Below are positions 9,773-19,717 of a stretch of 64,000 nucleotides of DNA, piece after piece. Source of the stretch: Rhodococcus sp. W8901 (GTDB lineage Bacteria; Actinomycetota; Actinomycetes; Mycobacteriales; Mycobacteriaceae); contig NZ_CP054690.1 of the NCBI RefSeq assembly GCF_013348805.1, positions 4,278,001 through 4,342,000 of the forward strand. Direction: 5' to 3'. The position numbers and the translations under genes were made by a program. Each line of letters begins with the position of its first letter. Within the stretch, counting starts at the first letter, position 1. The notes under the pieces are model-generated. The model saw only the letters and a program-made list of their open reading frames with translations. It was not told where the DNA came from and made no database searches.

Positions 9773-11431
<1,659 letters not shown>

Positions 11432-11500
11432 TCAGGGTGTCGGCCGGAACGCACTCCGCCCCGGGTCCGATGCGGAACTCCGGGGCGGGAGGCGTAAGGC

Positions 11501-11803
11501 TTACTTCGCGACGACAGCCAGAACGTCGCGAGCCGACAGGATCAGGTACTCCTGGCCGGCGTACTTGATCTCGGTTCCGCCGTACTTGCTGTAGATGACG
11601 GTGTCGCCTTCCTGGACGTCCAGGGGGATGCGCTTCTCGCCATCCTCGTCCCAGCGGCCGGGACCAACAGCGACGACGGTGCCCTCCTGGGGCTTCTCCT
11701 TCGCCGTGTCGGGGATGACCAGGCCGGAGGCAGTCGTCGTCTCGGCCTCGTTGGCCTGGACGAGGATCTTGTCCTCGAGCGGCTTGATGTTCACGCTCGC
11801 CAC
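11501..11803 (-). CDS. groES: Co-chaperonin GroES
   Basis: A 100-residue protein with the typical start [20 protein letters not shown] and the mobile loop region around [20 protein letters not shown]. Seven copies cap the GroEL ring. First gene of the groES-groEL1 operon, with a CIRCE operator about 130 bases upstream. The ribosome site GGAGGG precedes ATG 11803. Confidence 0.97.
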   Translation of the reverse strand: MASVNIKPLEDKILVQANEAETTTASGLVIPDTAKEKPQEGTVVAVGPGRWDEDGEKRIPLDVQEGDTVIYSKYGGTEIKYAGQEYLILSARDVLAVVAK

Positions 11804-11930
11804 GATGAGCCCTCCACTTTCAGGGGTTTGTCGGGCCCGAGGCTGTTCCTCGGACCACCATCAATTCAGTCACCACAGTGACTCTTCACGCGCCCCGTCG
11901 TCGCGGGTGCCGGGACTCGCTCAGTGTCGA

Positions 11931-11957
11931 CTAGCACTCTATACATGAGAGTGCCAG
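11931..11957 (-). promoter_or_regulatory. CIRCE operator for HrcA, upstream of groES
   Basis: CTAGCACTC (11931-11939), nine bases, then GAGTGCCAG (11949-11957). The CIRCE consensus is TTAGCACTC-N9-GAGTGCTAA, so seven to eight of nine bases match in each arm. A further half-site AGCACTC occurs at 11956-11962. HrcA repression of groESL is expected, relieved by heat shock. Confidence 0.9.
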
Positions 11958-12048
11958 CACTCAAGGGTGGCGTCCGCTCGAGCGCACTGACCCGAACGCA
12001 GACGTGGCGCCGGAGCGAGTGCTCCGGCGCCACCTCCAGCGAACGAAT

Positions 12049-12483
12049 TCAGTACTGCGACGGCGTCTCCAGGACGGCCATCGTGCATCGCGAGATGCAC
12101 ACGAGCTTGCCCTCGTCGTTCACGATCTTGATCTCCCACACGTGCGTCTTGCGGCCCAATGCCAGCGGCGTCGCCTTGCCGTGCACCCAGCCCGAGCTCA
12201 CGGGTCGGACGTGGTTGGCGTTGATCTCCATACCGACGCAATGGAACTTGCTGCGATCCACCGCGAAGATCGACGCCCAGCTGGCGAGGGTCTCGGCGAG
12301 CGCGACCGAGGCGCCACCGTGCAGCACGCCCGCGGGCTGCTTGGTGCGCTCGTCGACCGGCATCCGGCCCTCGAGCGAGTTCTCGGTCAGTTCCGTCAGC
12401 TCGATGCCGAGGTTGCGGTTGAGGGTGTCGACGCCCTTCTCGTTCGCGATCTCGATGGTGGGATCGCCGATCCAGATGCTCAC
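12049..12483 (-). CDS. Hotdog-fold thioesterase (PaaI/YbgC-like)
   Basis: A 144-residue single hotdog domain. The motif PAGVLHGGASVALAETLASW at about residues 50-69 is the PaaI-type active-site region (HGG-x3-A-x3-E). Such enzymes hydrolyse acyl-CoA thioesters, often aromatic ones such as hydroxyphenylacetyl-CoA. The GTG start at 12483 overlaps the stop of the upstream oxidoreductase by four bases, showing translational coupling. With an acyl-CoA ligase in the divergent operon, a role in releasing CoA from stalled aromatic acyl-CoA is possible but unproved. Confidence 0.8.
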   Translation of the reverse strand: MSIWIGDPTIEIANEKGVDTLNRNLGIELTELTENSLEGRMPVDERTKQPAGVLHGGASVALAETLASWASIFAVDRSKFHCVGMEINANHVRPVSSGWVHGKATPLALGRKTHVWEIKIVNDEGKLVCISRCTMAVLETPSQY

Positions 12484-13451
12484 GAGACCTTCACCACGAC
12501 CTTGCCGTTGACGTCGCCGTCGATCATGGCCTGGAACCCGGAGTGGATGTCCTGCAACGGAATCACGCGGTCGATCTTGGGTCGCAGTCCGGTGGCGTCC
12601 ATCATCCGCAGCATCGACACCAGCTCCGCCCGGGTGCAACCGGTGGACCCGAGGATGCGCTGCTGGAGGTAGAAGATGCGGGTGAGGTCGGCCGACGGGT
12701 TGGAGCCGGACGTCGCACCCGCGATGACGATGGTGCCCCCGGGACGTAGCGCGCGCATCGAGTGCGCCCACGTGGCCTCGCCGACGGTCTCGATCACCAC
12801 GTCGACCTTCTCGGGCAGCCGGGCGCCGGCCTCGATCGCGGTGTGCGCGCCGAGCTCGAGCGCGCTCGCACGCTTCTCGGCACTGCGACTCGCGGCGTAT
12901 ACCTTGGCGCCCGCGGCGGCCGCCAGACTGATCGCGGCGGTCGCGACGCCACCGCCGGCACCCTGCACCAGGACGCGGTCGCCGGCCTTGATCTGCGCCT
13001 GCGTGAACAGCATCCGGTACGCGGTGGTCCACGCGACCGGCAGGCACGCCGCCTCGTCGAACGACAGCCACTCGGGCTTGGGGATCAGGTTGCGCCGGGG
13101 CACCACGAGGTACTCGGCGAACGCACCGTCGTGCTGCTCGGACAGCAGCGCACGGCCGGGGTCGAGCGTCTCGTCGCCGCCACCACCGTCGGCGTCGGCG
13201 ATCACCGGGTAGACGATCACCTCGTTGCCGTCCTCGTCCACACCGGCCGCGTCGCAGCCCAGGATCATCGGGATCCGATCGGCCGGGTGCCCGACGCCGC
13301 GCAGCGTCCACACGTCGTGCATGTTGAGCGCGGACGACCGCACCGCGACCTTGGCCCAACCGTCCGGAACGACCGGGTCGGGAACCTCGCGGAGTTCGAG
13401 ACCGCTCAGCGGATCGTCCGCGTTCTGGGCGACGGCGACGGCTGCGAGCAT
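12480..13451 (-). CDS. Zinc-type alcohol dehydrogenase / quinone oxidoreductase family protein (MDR)
   Basis: A 323-residue medium-chain reductase. The GroES-like domain at the N-terminus contains LNMHDVWTLRGVGHP and GCDAAGVDEDGNEVIVYPV; the Rossmann domain has VLVQGAGGGVATAAISLAAA at about residues 155-174. The catalytic zinc ligands of classical alcohol dehydrogenases are not evident, which favours a quinone or enoyl reductase type. It is coupled to the thioesterase gene downstream and divergent from the ring-dioxygenase operon across a 162-bp gap. Its substrate cannot be read from sequence. Confidence 0.8.
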   Translation of the reverse strand: MLAAVAVAQNADDPLSGLELREVPDPVVPDGWAKVAVRSSALNMHDVWTLRGVGHPADRIPMILGCDAAGVDEDGNEVIVYPVIADADGGGGDETLDPGRALLSEQHDGAFAEYLVVPRRNLIPKPEWLSFDEAACLPVAWTTAYRMLFTQAQIKAGDRVLVQGAGGGVATAAISLAAAAGAKVYAASRSAEKRASALELGAHTAIEAGARLPEKVDVVIETVGEATWAHSMRALRPGGTIVIAGATSGSNPSADLTRIFYLQQRILGSTGCTRAELVSMLRMMDATGLRPKIDRVIPLQDIHSGFQAMIDGDVNGKVVVKVS

Positions 13452-13613
13452 GGATTCTCCTGTGCTGTCGGACACAACCGCCGGGTGCAGCGGTCGTGAA
13501 ATACGTGTTCGGATACCCATGGTCGACGCCCGCCGGGCCCTCGCGCGAGAGACCGTGCCGTACCTCGGCACGACCGCTGGCACTCGGTGTCGCCCCGACG
13601 GTCTCCTGTACGC

Positions 13614-14429
13614 ATGCCAACTGACACCAGGGGCGCGCTGCATGCGGCAGTCCCCTCGCTCGCCGCAGAGCTTGCCGAGGCGGAGCGCACTCGGCGGCCG
13701 ATCGCGCAACCGACCTCGTCCCACCCGGACCTCACCGTGGCCGACGCGTACGAGATCCAGCGCCGCAACATCGCGCGTCGGGTCGAGGCCGGCGAACGGG
13801 TCGTCGGCCGCAAGATCGGGCTGACGTCGCTCGCGATGCAGCGCCAACTCGGTGTCGACCAGCCCGACTTCGGCGCGATCCTCGACACGATGGTGGTCCC
13901 GCACGAGGGCGAGCAGGCCCTGGACGACCTCGTGGCCGCGCGCGCCGAGGCGGAGTTCACGTTCCGCCTCGCGAGCGACCTGGTGCCCGGCGAGTCCGCA
14001 TTCACGTTCGAGCAGGTGCGCGATGCGGTCGGCGAGGTGATGCTCAGCCTCGAACTCATCGACAGCCGCATCGCCGACTGGAAGATCGGCCTCGTCGACA
14101 CCGTCGCCGACAACGCGTCGAGCGCCCGTCTGGTCGCGGGTCCGGGTGTTCCCGCCACCCGGGAACTCCTCGACACGCTCCCGGAACGGATCCTCACGCT
14201 CACCCGCGACGGCGAGACCGTCGGCGAGGGGCCCGGGTCCGCGGTGCTCGATCACCCGCTCAACGCCATTGTCTGGCTGGCAGATTCGCTCGCGCAGTAC
14301 GGCGATCACCTGCGCGCGGGGGACCTCGTCCTGGCCGGCGCCGTCCACGCCGCGGTCCCGCTGGCCGCCGGCTCCACCTTCGGTGTCACCTCGCCGGGCC
14401 TGCCCGACGTCACCGTCCGCATCGTCTAG
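13614..14429 (+). CDS. 2-hydroxypenta-2,4-dienoate hydratase family protein (MhpD-like)
   Basis: A 271-residue member of the fumarylacetoacetate hydrolase-like hydratase/decarboxylase family. Typical stretches are VVGRKIGLTSLAMQRQLGVD, the metal-site region ARAEAEFTFRLASDL, and DLVLAGAVHAAVPLAAGSTF near the end. The family adds water to 2-hydroxypentadienoate, giving 4-hydroxy-2-oxovalerate, the step after ring-fission-product hydrolysis. It is the first gene of the Rieske dioxygenase operon, 18 bases from the alpha subunit. ATG 13614 has a poor ribosome site; GTG 13587 is an alternative. The aldolase and acetaldehyde dehydrogenase that complete this pathway are not in the window. Confidence 0.85.
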   Translation: MPTDTRGALHAAVPSLAAELAEAERTRRPIAQPTSSHPDLTVADAYEIQRRNIARRVEAGERVVGRKIGLTSLAMQRQLGVDQPDFGAILDTMVVPHEGEQALDDLVAARAEAEFTFRLASDLVPGESAFTFEQVRDAVGEVMLSLELIDSRIADWKIGLVDTVADNASSARLVAGPGVPATRELLDTLPERILTLTRDGETVGEGPGSAVLDHPLNAIVWLADSLAQYGDHLRAGDLVLAGAVHAAVPLAAGSTFGVTSPGLPDVTVRIV

Positions 14430-14447
14430 CTCGAAGGAAGACGACCT

Positions 14448-15785
14448 ATGTGTACCTCCGACGGCAACGCCGTTCCCCAGGGTTCGATCCAGAGGCCGGC
14501 CGCCCTCACCAAGTTCGTGGACGTGTCCACGATGGTGGACGGCGACAACGGCTACGTCGACCGTGCGGTCTTCACCGACCACGCGATCTACCAGCAGGAG
14601 CTGCGCCGCATCTTCGCGCCCAGCTGGCTGTTCCTGGGCCACACGTCGCAGTTCGCCAAGCCGGGCGACTTCCTCACCACCTTCATGGGTGAGGATCCGG
14701 TGATCGTGTCGATGGGCAAGGACCGCAAGATCCGCGCGTTCCTCAACTCCTGCCGCCACCGCGGCGCCCGCGTGTGCCGCGCCGACTTCGGCGCCACCAA
14801 GAACTTCACGTGCACGTACCACGGCTGGAGCTTCGACACCGCCGGCAAGCTGGTCAGCGTCCCCAACGAGGCGGGCTACCCGGAGAGCTTCGACAAGAAG
14901 GACTGGGGCCTGGTCGAGGTCGCACAGCTCGACACGTACCACGGCCTGGTCTTCGCGACGTGGAACCCCGACGCACCGCCGCTGAAGGAAGCACTCGGCG
15001 GGATGACCTACTACATGGACGCGATGCTCGACCGCGATCCCGAGGGCACGGTCGCCGTGGGCGGTATCCACAAGTGGGTGCTGGACGGCAACTGGAAGCT
15101 GGCGGCCGAGCAGTTCGCCACCGACTGGTACCACGTCAACATGTCGCACGCGTCGGCGCTGATGGTGCTCTCCCCCACCGGCCGTGGGCCGAAGGCCGAG
15201 ATCGTCAACACGCCGGGCCGCCAGTTCAGCGATCCGATGGGGCACGGCGCCGGGTTCCCGACGCATCCGCGCAGCCGCTTCGACGCTCAGCCGGTGCACG
15301 AGTACTACGACTACGACGCGCTGCGTGAGCGCCTCGGCGACGAGCGCGTCGAGGGCCCGATGACCACGGGCCACGCGACCGTCTTCCCGAACTTCTCGTA
15401 CCTGCCGGTCAACGGCAGCATCCGCGTCTGGCACCCGAAGGGCCCGGACAAGATGGAGGTCTGGGCGTGGACGATCGTCGACAAGTCCATGCCCGAGGAA
15501 GTACGTGAGGCCCAGCGCCTGTACAACCTGCGCACGTTCGGTCCCAGCGGCATCTTCGAGCAGGACGACGGAGAGAACTGGAGCGAGTGCCAGGCCATCG
15601 CGGGCGGCTTCATCACCAACAGTGTGCCGCTCAACTACCAGATGGGCCTGGGCAGCGAGCGCGAGGACGGCGTCTACCCCGGCAAGACGAGCGAGCTGTA
15701 CAGCGACGCCGCCGGCCGCGGTTTCTACCGACGCTGGGCAGAACTGATGAACACACCGGCATGGCACGAAAAGGGCGCGAAGTGA
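14448..15785 (+). CDS. Aromatic ring-hydroxylating dioxygenase, large (alpha) subunit
   Basis: A 445-residue Rieske oxygenase alpha subunit. The Rieske centre is C102-x-H104 and C122-x2-H125. The mononuclear iron site is visible as D226, H229 and H234 within ATDWYHVNMSH. The catalytic C-terminal domain has about the usual length. With the beta subunit, ferredoxin and reductase in the same operon this is a three-component dioxygenase that makes cis-dihydrodiols from an aromatic ring. By pathway context a phenylpropionate/cinnamate-like substrate is likely, but sequence reading does not fix it. GAAGGAAGA precedes ATG 14448. Confidence 0.92.
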   Translation: MCTSDGNAVPQGSIQRPAALTKFVDVSTMVDGDNGYVDRAVFTDHAIYQQELRRIFAPSWLFLGHTSQFAKPGDFLTTFMGEDPVIVSMGKDRKIRAFLNSCRHRGARVCRADFGATKNFTCTYHGWSFDTAGKLVSVPNEAGYPESFDKKDWGLVEVAQLDTYHGLVFATWNPDAPPLKEALGGMTYYMDAMLDRDPEGTVAVGGIHKWVLDGNWKLAAEQFATDWYHVNMSHASALMVLSPTGRGPKAEIVNTPGRQFSDPMGHGAGFPTHPRSRFDAQPVHEYYDYDALRERLGDERVEGPMTTGHATVFPNFSYLPVNGSIRVWHPKGPDKMEVWAWTIVDKSMPEEVREAQRLYNLRTFGPSGIFEQDDGENWSECQAIAGGFITNSVPLNYQMGLGSEREDGVYPGKTSELYSDAAGRGFYRRWAELMNTPAWHEKGAK

Positions 15786-16132
15786 GCGAGACCATCACCA
15801 GGATCAAGGTCGGCGCGGTCGGCGACATCGAGGACGGCGAGGCGCTGGTCGTCGACGCCGAGCAGACCGGCACCGGCGAGCCGATCGCCGTCTTCCACGA
15901 CGACGGCGAGTACTTCGCCCTGAACGACCGCTGCACCCACGGCGAGGCGTCGCTCGCCGACGGCTGGATCGAGGGCGGCCAGGTGGAATGCCCGCTGCAC
16001 TCGGGCAAGTTCTGCCTGCGCACCGGCTCGGTGCTCTCGATGCCGGCCACCGAGGACGTCGCGGCCCACAAGGTCGAGGTCACCGACGACGAGATCTGGC
16101 TCTACCCCGGCCAGAACGCAGAGGCGCAGTGA
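15782..16132 (+). CDS. Rieske-type [2Fe-2S] ferredoxin component
   Basis: A 116-residue protein with the two Rieske half motifs CTHGEASL and CPLHSGKFC. It carries electrons from the reductase to the oxygenase alpha subunit. The GTG start at 15782 overlaps the alpha-subunit stop by four bases, and its own stop overlaps the reductase start, so all three are translationally coupled. Confidence 0.92.
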   Translation: MSETITRIKVGAVGDIEDGEALVVDAEQTGTGEPIAVFHDDGEYFALNDRCTHGEASLADGWIEGGQVECPLHSGKFCLRTGSVLSMPATEDVAAHKVEVTDDEIWLYPGQNAEAQ

Positions 16133-17358
16133 GTACCCCCTCCGCAGTCGTCGTGGTCGGCGGCGGTCTGGCGGGAGTCAGCGCCGCCGGCGAACTGCGG
16201 GCCCGCGGCTTCGAGGGTGAGATCACCCTCGTCGACGGCGGACCCGCGCCGTACGACCGTCCGCCGCTGAGCAAGGCGTTCATGTTCGGTACCGCCGACG
16301 AGGCAGATCTCGCTCTCGCCAAGCCGGATTGGTATCTCGCACAGAGGGTCACGCTGCGCACCGGCGTCGCCGTGACGGCACTGAAGCCCGACGAGGGTGT
16401 GGTCGAACTGGCGGACGGCACTCGTCTGGACGCCGACGTGACGATCCTGACCACCGGCGCCGGCGCGCGTCCGTTGCCGGTGCCCGGCGGTGGCCTGCCG
16501 CAGGTCCACCTGCTGCGCACCATCGACGATGCCCGCGCACTCAAGGCCCGCCTGGTACCCGGCGCTCGCCTGGTGGTGATCGGCGCGGGCCTGATCGGTG
16601 CCGAGACCGCTTCCGCCGCACTGCAGCTCGGAGCGTCCGTCACCCTGGTCGATCCGATCGATCCCCCCATCGCCCCCGCCGTGGGCCCGGAGCTCGCGCG
16701 CTACCTCCACGACCAGCACGCCGCCAACGGCATCGACGTGCACGCGGCGGGCGTCGCCGAGATCCGCTCGACTGACGACGACAGCGTGGTCGTCGTCCTC
16801 ACGACCGGCGACGAACTCCCCGCCGACGCGGTCCTGGTGGGCATCGGCTCGATCCCGTCGACCGAACTCGCGGAAACCGCGGGCCTCGACGTCGACGGCG
16901 GTGTCCTGGTGGACGAGAACCTGCGGACGAGCCATCCCGCGGTGTACGCCGCTGGTGACGTGGCACGCCGACGCGATGCCGACGGCACACTCCATCGTCG
17001 CGAGGAGCACTGGGAGGCAGCGCAACTCAACGGACGCGCGGTGGCCGCCCGCGTCCTGGGAGAAGACCCCGAGCCCGAGTGCGCGGGGTGGTTCTGGTCC
17101 GACCGGCACGGCATCCACGTGCAGGGCGTCGGATCGATGACCGCCGAGGGCGAGACCGTGATCCGGCCGCACCCCGACGACGCCACCCGACCGCAGATGG
17201 CGTTCCGGGTCCGGGGCAACACCCTGGTCGGCGCCGCGTTCATCGACGGCGGCCCCGCCGTGCGGGCCGCGCGCATCATCATCGACCGCGCACTTCCCGT
17301 CGATCCGGCCGCGCTGGCCGACCCGACCGTGAACCTGCGCAAGCTCGCCAAAGGATGA
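16129..17358 (+). CDS. Ferredoxin reductase component (FAD, NAD(P)H)
   Basis: A 409-residue reductase of the BphA4/HcaD type. The FAD Rossmann motif is VVVGGGLAGVSAAGELRARG near the N-terminus; the NAD motif is VIGAGLIGAETASAALQLGA at about residues 149-168; the second FAD motif includes YAAGDVARR. It passes electrons from NADH to the Rieske ferredoxin encoded just upstream. GTG 16129 overlaps the preceding stop. The C-terminal domain is complete. Confidence 0.92.
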   Translation: MSTPSAVVVVGGGLAGVSAAGELRARGFEGEITLVDGGPAPYDRPPLSKAFMFGTADEADLALAKPDWYLAQRVTLRTGVAVTALKPDEGVVELADGTRLDADVTILTTGAGARPLPVPGGGLPQVHLLRTIDDARALKARLVPGARLVVIGAGLIGAETASAALQLGASVTLVDPIDPPIAPAVGPELARYLHDQHAANGIDVHAAGVAEIRSTDDDSVVVVLTTGDELPADAVLVGIGSIPSTELAETAGLDVDGGVLVDENLRTSHPAVYAAGDVARRRDADGTLHRREEHWEAAQLNGRAVAARVLGEDPEPECAGWFWSDRHGIHVQGVGSMTAEGETVIRPHPDDATRPQMAFRVRGNTLVGAAFIDGGPAVRAARIIIDRALPVDPAALADPTVNLRKLAKG

Positions 17359-17365
17359 CTGACTC

Positions 17366-17938
17366 ATGGCAACCGACACCACCCAGCCGACCACGCAGCG
17401 CCCCACCGCCGACGCCGACACCCACTTCCGGGTGCAGCAGCTGTACTTCCACGAAGCAGAGCTGATCGACGACGGCCGGTTCACCGACTGGCTCGACCTG
17501 CTGGCGGAGGACCTGCACTACTGGGCTCCCACCCGCACCAACCGCCTGCGGCGCCAGCAGTCGCTCGCGGTCGCCGCGCGCGGTGAGGCCGCATTCTTCG
17601 ACGAGACCCGCGCCAGCCTGGCGTGGCGCATCCGCCGCTTCGACTCCGGCATGGCGTGGGCGGAGGATCCGCCGTCGCGCACCCGGCACCTGGTGAGCAA
17701 CGTCGTGGTCCGCCACGCCGACGAGGACGAGCGCGAGATCGGCCAATGGCACGTCCGCTCGAACTTCCTCGTCTACCGCAACCGTCTCGAACGCGAGGTC
17801 GACATCTACTCGGGCGGACGCGAGGACATCCTCCGCGAGAACCCCGACGGCCCTCCCGGCTCGCTGCTCGTCGCCCGCCGCACGATCCTGCTCGACCAGA
17901 ACGTGTTGCTGGCCAAGAACATCAGCACCTTCTTCTGA
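17366..17938 (+). CDS. Aromatic ring-hydroxylating dioxygenase, small (beta) subunit
   Basis: A 190-residue protein of the SnoaL/NTF2-like beta-subunit family, with the usual features YFHEAELIDDGRFTDWLDLL near the N-terminus, RTRHLVSNVVV in the middle and a C-terminal ISTFF. It forms an alpha3-beta3 complex with the Rieske subunit. It lies seven bases after the reductase gene. The order alpha, ferredoxin, reductase, beta is unusual, as beta commonly follows alpha. Confidence 0.9.
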   Translation: MATDTTQPTTQRPTADADTHFRVQQLYFHEAELIDDGRFTDWLDLLAEDLHYWAPTRTNRLRRQQSLAVAARGEAAFFDETRASLAWRIRRFDSGMAWAEDPPSRTRHLVSNVVVRHADEDEREIGQWHVRSNFLVYRNRLEREVDIYSGGREDILRENPDGPPGSLLVARRTILLDQNVLLAKNISTFF

Positions 17939-18002
17939 TCGCGCCACGGCGACGATCCCCTCCCGACACCGACTCTTCCCAGACACAGGAGCGCGTGAAA
18001 CA

Positions 18003-18884
18003 GTGACAACGAATGCAGCGGCGGAGACAGCCCTGAGCACCCGCGAGGTCGAAACCTCGCTGGGCACCATCAAGGTGAGCGAGGCCGGCAGTGGCCCCGT
18101 CCTGGTGATGCTGCACGGCGGCGGCCCGGGCGCGTCGGCGATCGCCAACTACAGCCAGAACCTGCCGGCACTGACGCCGCACTTCCGCGTTGTCCTGCCG
18201 GACCAGCCGGGCTTCGGCGGCAGCTACCGCCCCACCGACGAGGACCTGCACGAGCGCAGCATCACGCAGATCACCGTCGACGCACTGATCCAGACCCTCG
18301 ATGCGATGGGCATCGAGAAGTTCCATCTCATGGGCAACAGCCTCGGCGGCGCCGCCGCGATCGCGCTCGCGCTCGCCGTCCCCGAGCGGGTGACCCGTCT
18401 GGTGCTGATGGCGCCGGGCGGCGGCTGGCTGCCGTTCGGCCCGACGCCGACCGAGGGCCAGAAGGCCATGTTCCGCTACTACAACGGCGGCGGCCCGAGC
18501 GTGAAGAAGATGAAGGACTTCGTCCGCACGATGGTCGCCGATCCCAAGCAGTTCGACGACGCGAACATCGAGGCCCGCTACGAGGCGTCGCTCGACGAGA
18601 GCCACATCGAGTTCTACCACCGCTACAACGCCGCGTTCGCCCGCCGCCACGGCATGGATCCGCTGTGGCGCAACGCCCACAAGATCAAGGCTCCGACGCT
18701 GCTGCTGTGGGGCACCGAGGACCGCACCATCACGTTCGAGGGCTCGCAGCTGATGCTCAAGCAGATCCCCGACGTGCAGTTGCACGCGTTCAGCAAGTGC
18801 GGCCACTGGGTCCAGGTCGAGCGTCAGAAGGAGTTCGAGCGGCTCGTGGCCGACTTCCTGGCGGACTGTTCGGGGGACGCATGA
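18003..18884 (+). CDS. Meta-cleavage product (C-C bond) hydrolase, MhpC/HsaD-like
   Basis: A 293-residue alpha/beta hydrolase with the signature oxyanion-hole stretch MLHGGGPGASAIANYSQNLP and the nucleophile elbow GNSLGG (Ser). The acid is in LLLWGTEDRTITF and the base in KCGHWVQVE. This form is typical of enzymes that cleave carbon-carbon bonds of 2-hydroxy-6-oxo-dienoates made by extradiol ring fission. It is 64 bases after the beta subunit, with a GTG start, and overlaps the SDR gene by four bases. The matching ring-cleavage enzyme is not in this operon. Confidence 0.9.
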   Translation: MTTNAAAETALSTREVETSLGTIKVSEAGSGPVLVMLHGGGPGASAIANYSQNLPALTPHFRVVLPDQPGFGGSYRPTDEDLHERSITQITVDALIQTLDAMGIEKFHLMGNSLGGAAAIALALAVPERVTRLVLMAPGGGWLPFGPTPTEGQKAMFRYYNGGGPSVKKMKDFVRTMVADPKQFDDANIEARYEASLDESHIEFYHRYNAAFARRHGMDPLWRNAHKIKAPTLLLWGTEDRTITFEGSQLMLKQIPDVQLHAFSKCGHWVQVERQKEFERLVADFLADCSGDA

Positions 18885-19717
18885 CCGGGTGGCTCGAGGG
18901 CAACGTCGCCCTCATCACCGGCGGAGGCTCCGGGCTGGGCCGGGCGATCGCCGAGCGCTTCCTCGCCGAGGGTGCCTCCGTCGTGGTCGCCGACCGTGAC
19001 ACCGCCAAGCTGGACGACCTGATCGAGTCGGTCGGCGATCTCGCCGACCGGGTGCACACCGTCGAGGCCGACGTCCGGTCCACCACCGACCAGCATCGCG
19101 CGGTCACCGAGGCCGTCGCGCGCTTCGGTAAACTCGACACCCTGGTGCCGAACGCGGGTATCTGGGACTACCAGCGCAGCATCACCCGGCTGGACGGCGA
19201 CGCGTTGTCCGCGGCATTCGACGAGCTGTTCGCCATCAACGTCAAGGGCTATCTGCTGGCCGTCGAGGCGGGGTGGCGTGAGCTGGTCAAGACCCGCGGC
19301 AGCGTCGTGATGACGCTGTCGAACTCGGCCTTCTATCCGAACGGAGGCGGACCGCTGTACACCGCGAGCAAGCACGCCTGCCGCGGACTCGTGCTCGAAC
19401 TGGCGTACGAGCTGGCTCCCAAGGTTCGCGTCAACGGTGTCGCTGCCGGCGGCATGCGCACCGACCTGCGCGGCCCCGAGTCGATCGGACTGGCCGACCG
19501 TTCCATCGAGGCGTCGTTCGCGCGCGGCACCACGACGGGTGACAACCCGCTCCTGCCGCTGCACGACGCGAGTGTCGAACCTGCCGATTTCACGGCGCCG
19601 TACGTGCTGCTGGCCTCCGCGGCCAACAGTTCCAACATCACCGGTGCGATCATTCCCGTCGACGGCGGCATCGCCGCTCGCGGATTCCGCACCGCAGCGG
19701 GCGGAGACGATCTGTGA
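18881..19717 (+). CDS. SDR oxidoreductase, probable cis-dihydrodiol dehydrogenase (HcaB/BphB-like)
   Basis: A 278-residue short-chain dehydrogenase. The cofactor motif is ITGGGSGLGRAIAERF at about residues 12-27; VPNAG is the NNAG-equivalent; the catalytic Ser and Y-x3-K lie in LSNSAFYPNGG and YTASKHA. Within a Rieske dioxygenase operon this type rearomatises the cis-dihydrodiol to a catechol with NAD+. The glycine-rich LYTASKHACRGLVLELAYEL stretch matches dihydrodiol dehydrogenases. Stop and start codons overlap with both neighbours. Confidence 0.88.
   Translation: MTGWLEGNVALITGGGSGLGRAIAERFLAEGASVVVADRDTAKLDDLIESVGDLADRVHTVEADVRSTTDQHRAVTEAVARFGKLDTLVPNAGIWDYQRSITRLDGDALSAAFDELFAINVKGYLLAVEAGWRELVKTRGSVVMTLSNSAFYPNGGGPLYTASKHACRGLVLELAYELAPKVRVNGVAAGGMRTDLRGPESIGLADRSIEASFARGTTTGDNPLLPLHDASVEPADFTAPYVLLASAANSSNITGAIIPVDGGIAARGFRTAAGGDDL

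Noticed and set aside
13452-15767. Very long N-terminal extension of the MDR oxidoreductase into the dioxygenase operon
   Set aside because: The extra sequence is the antisense of the hydratase and Rieske genes. The normal start at 13451 gives a complete MDR protein.
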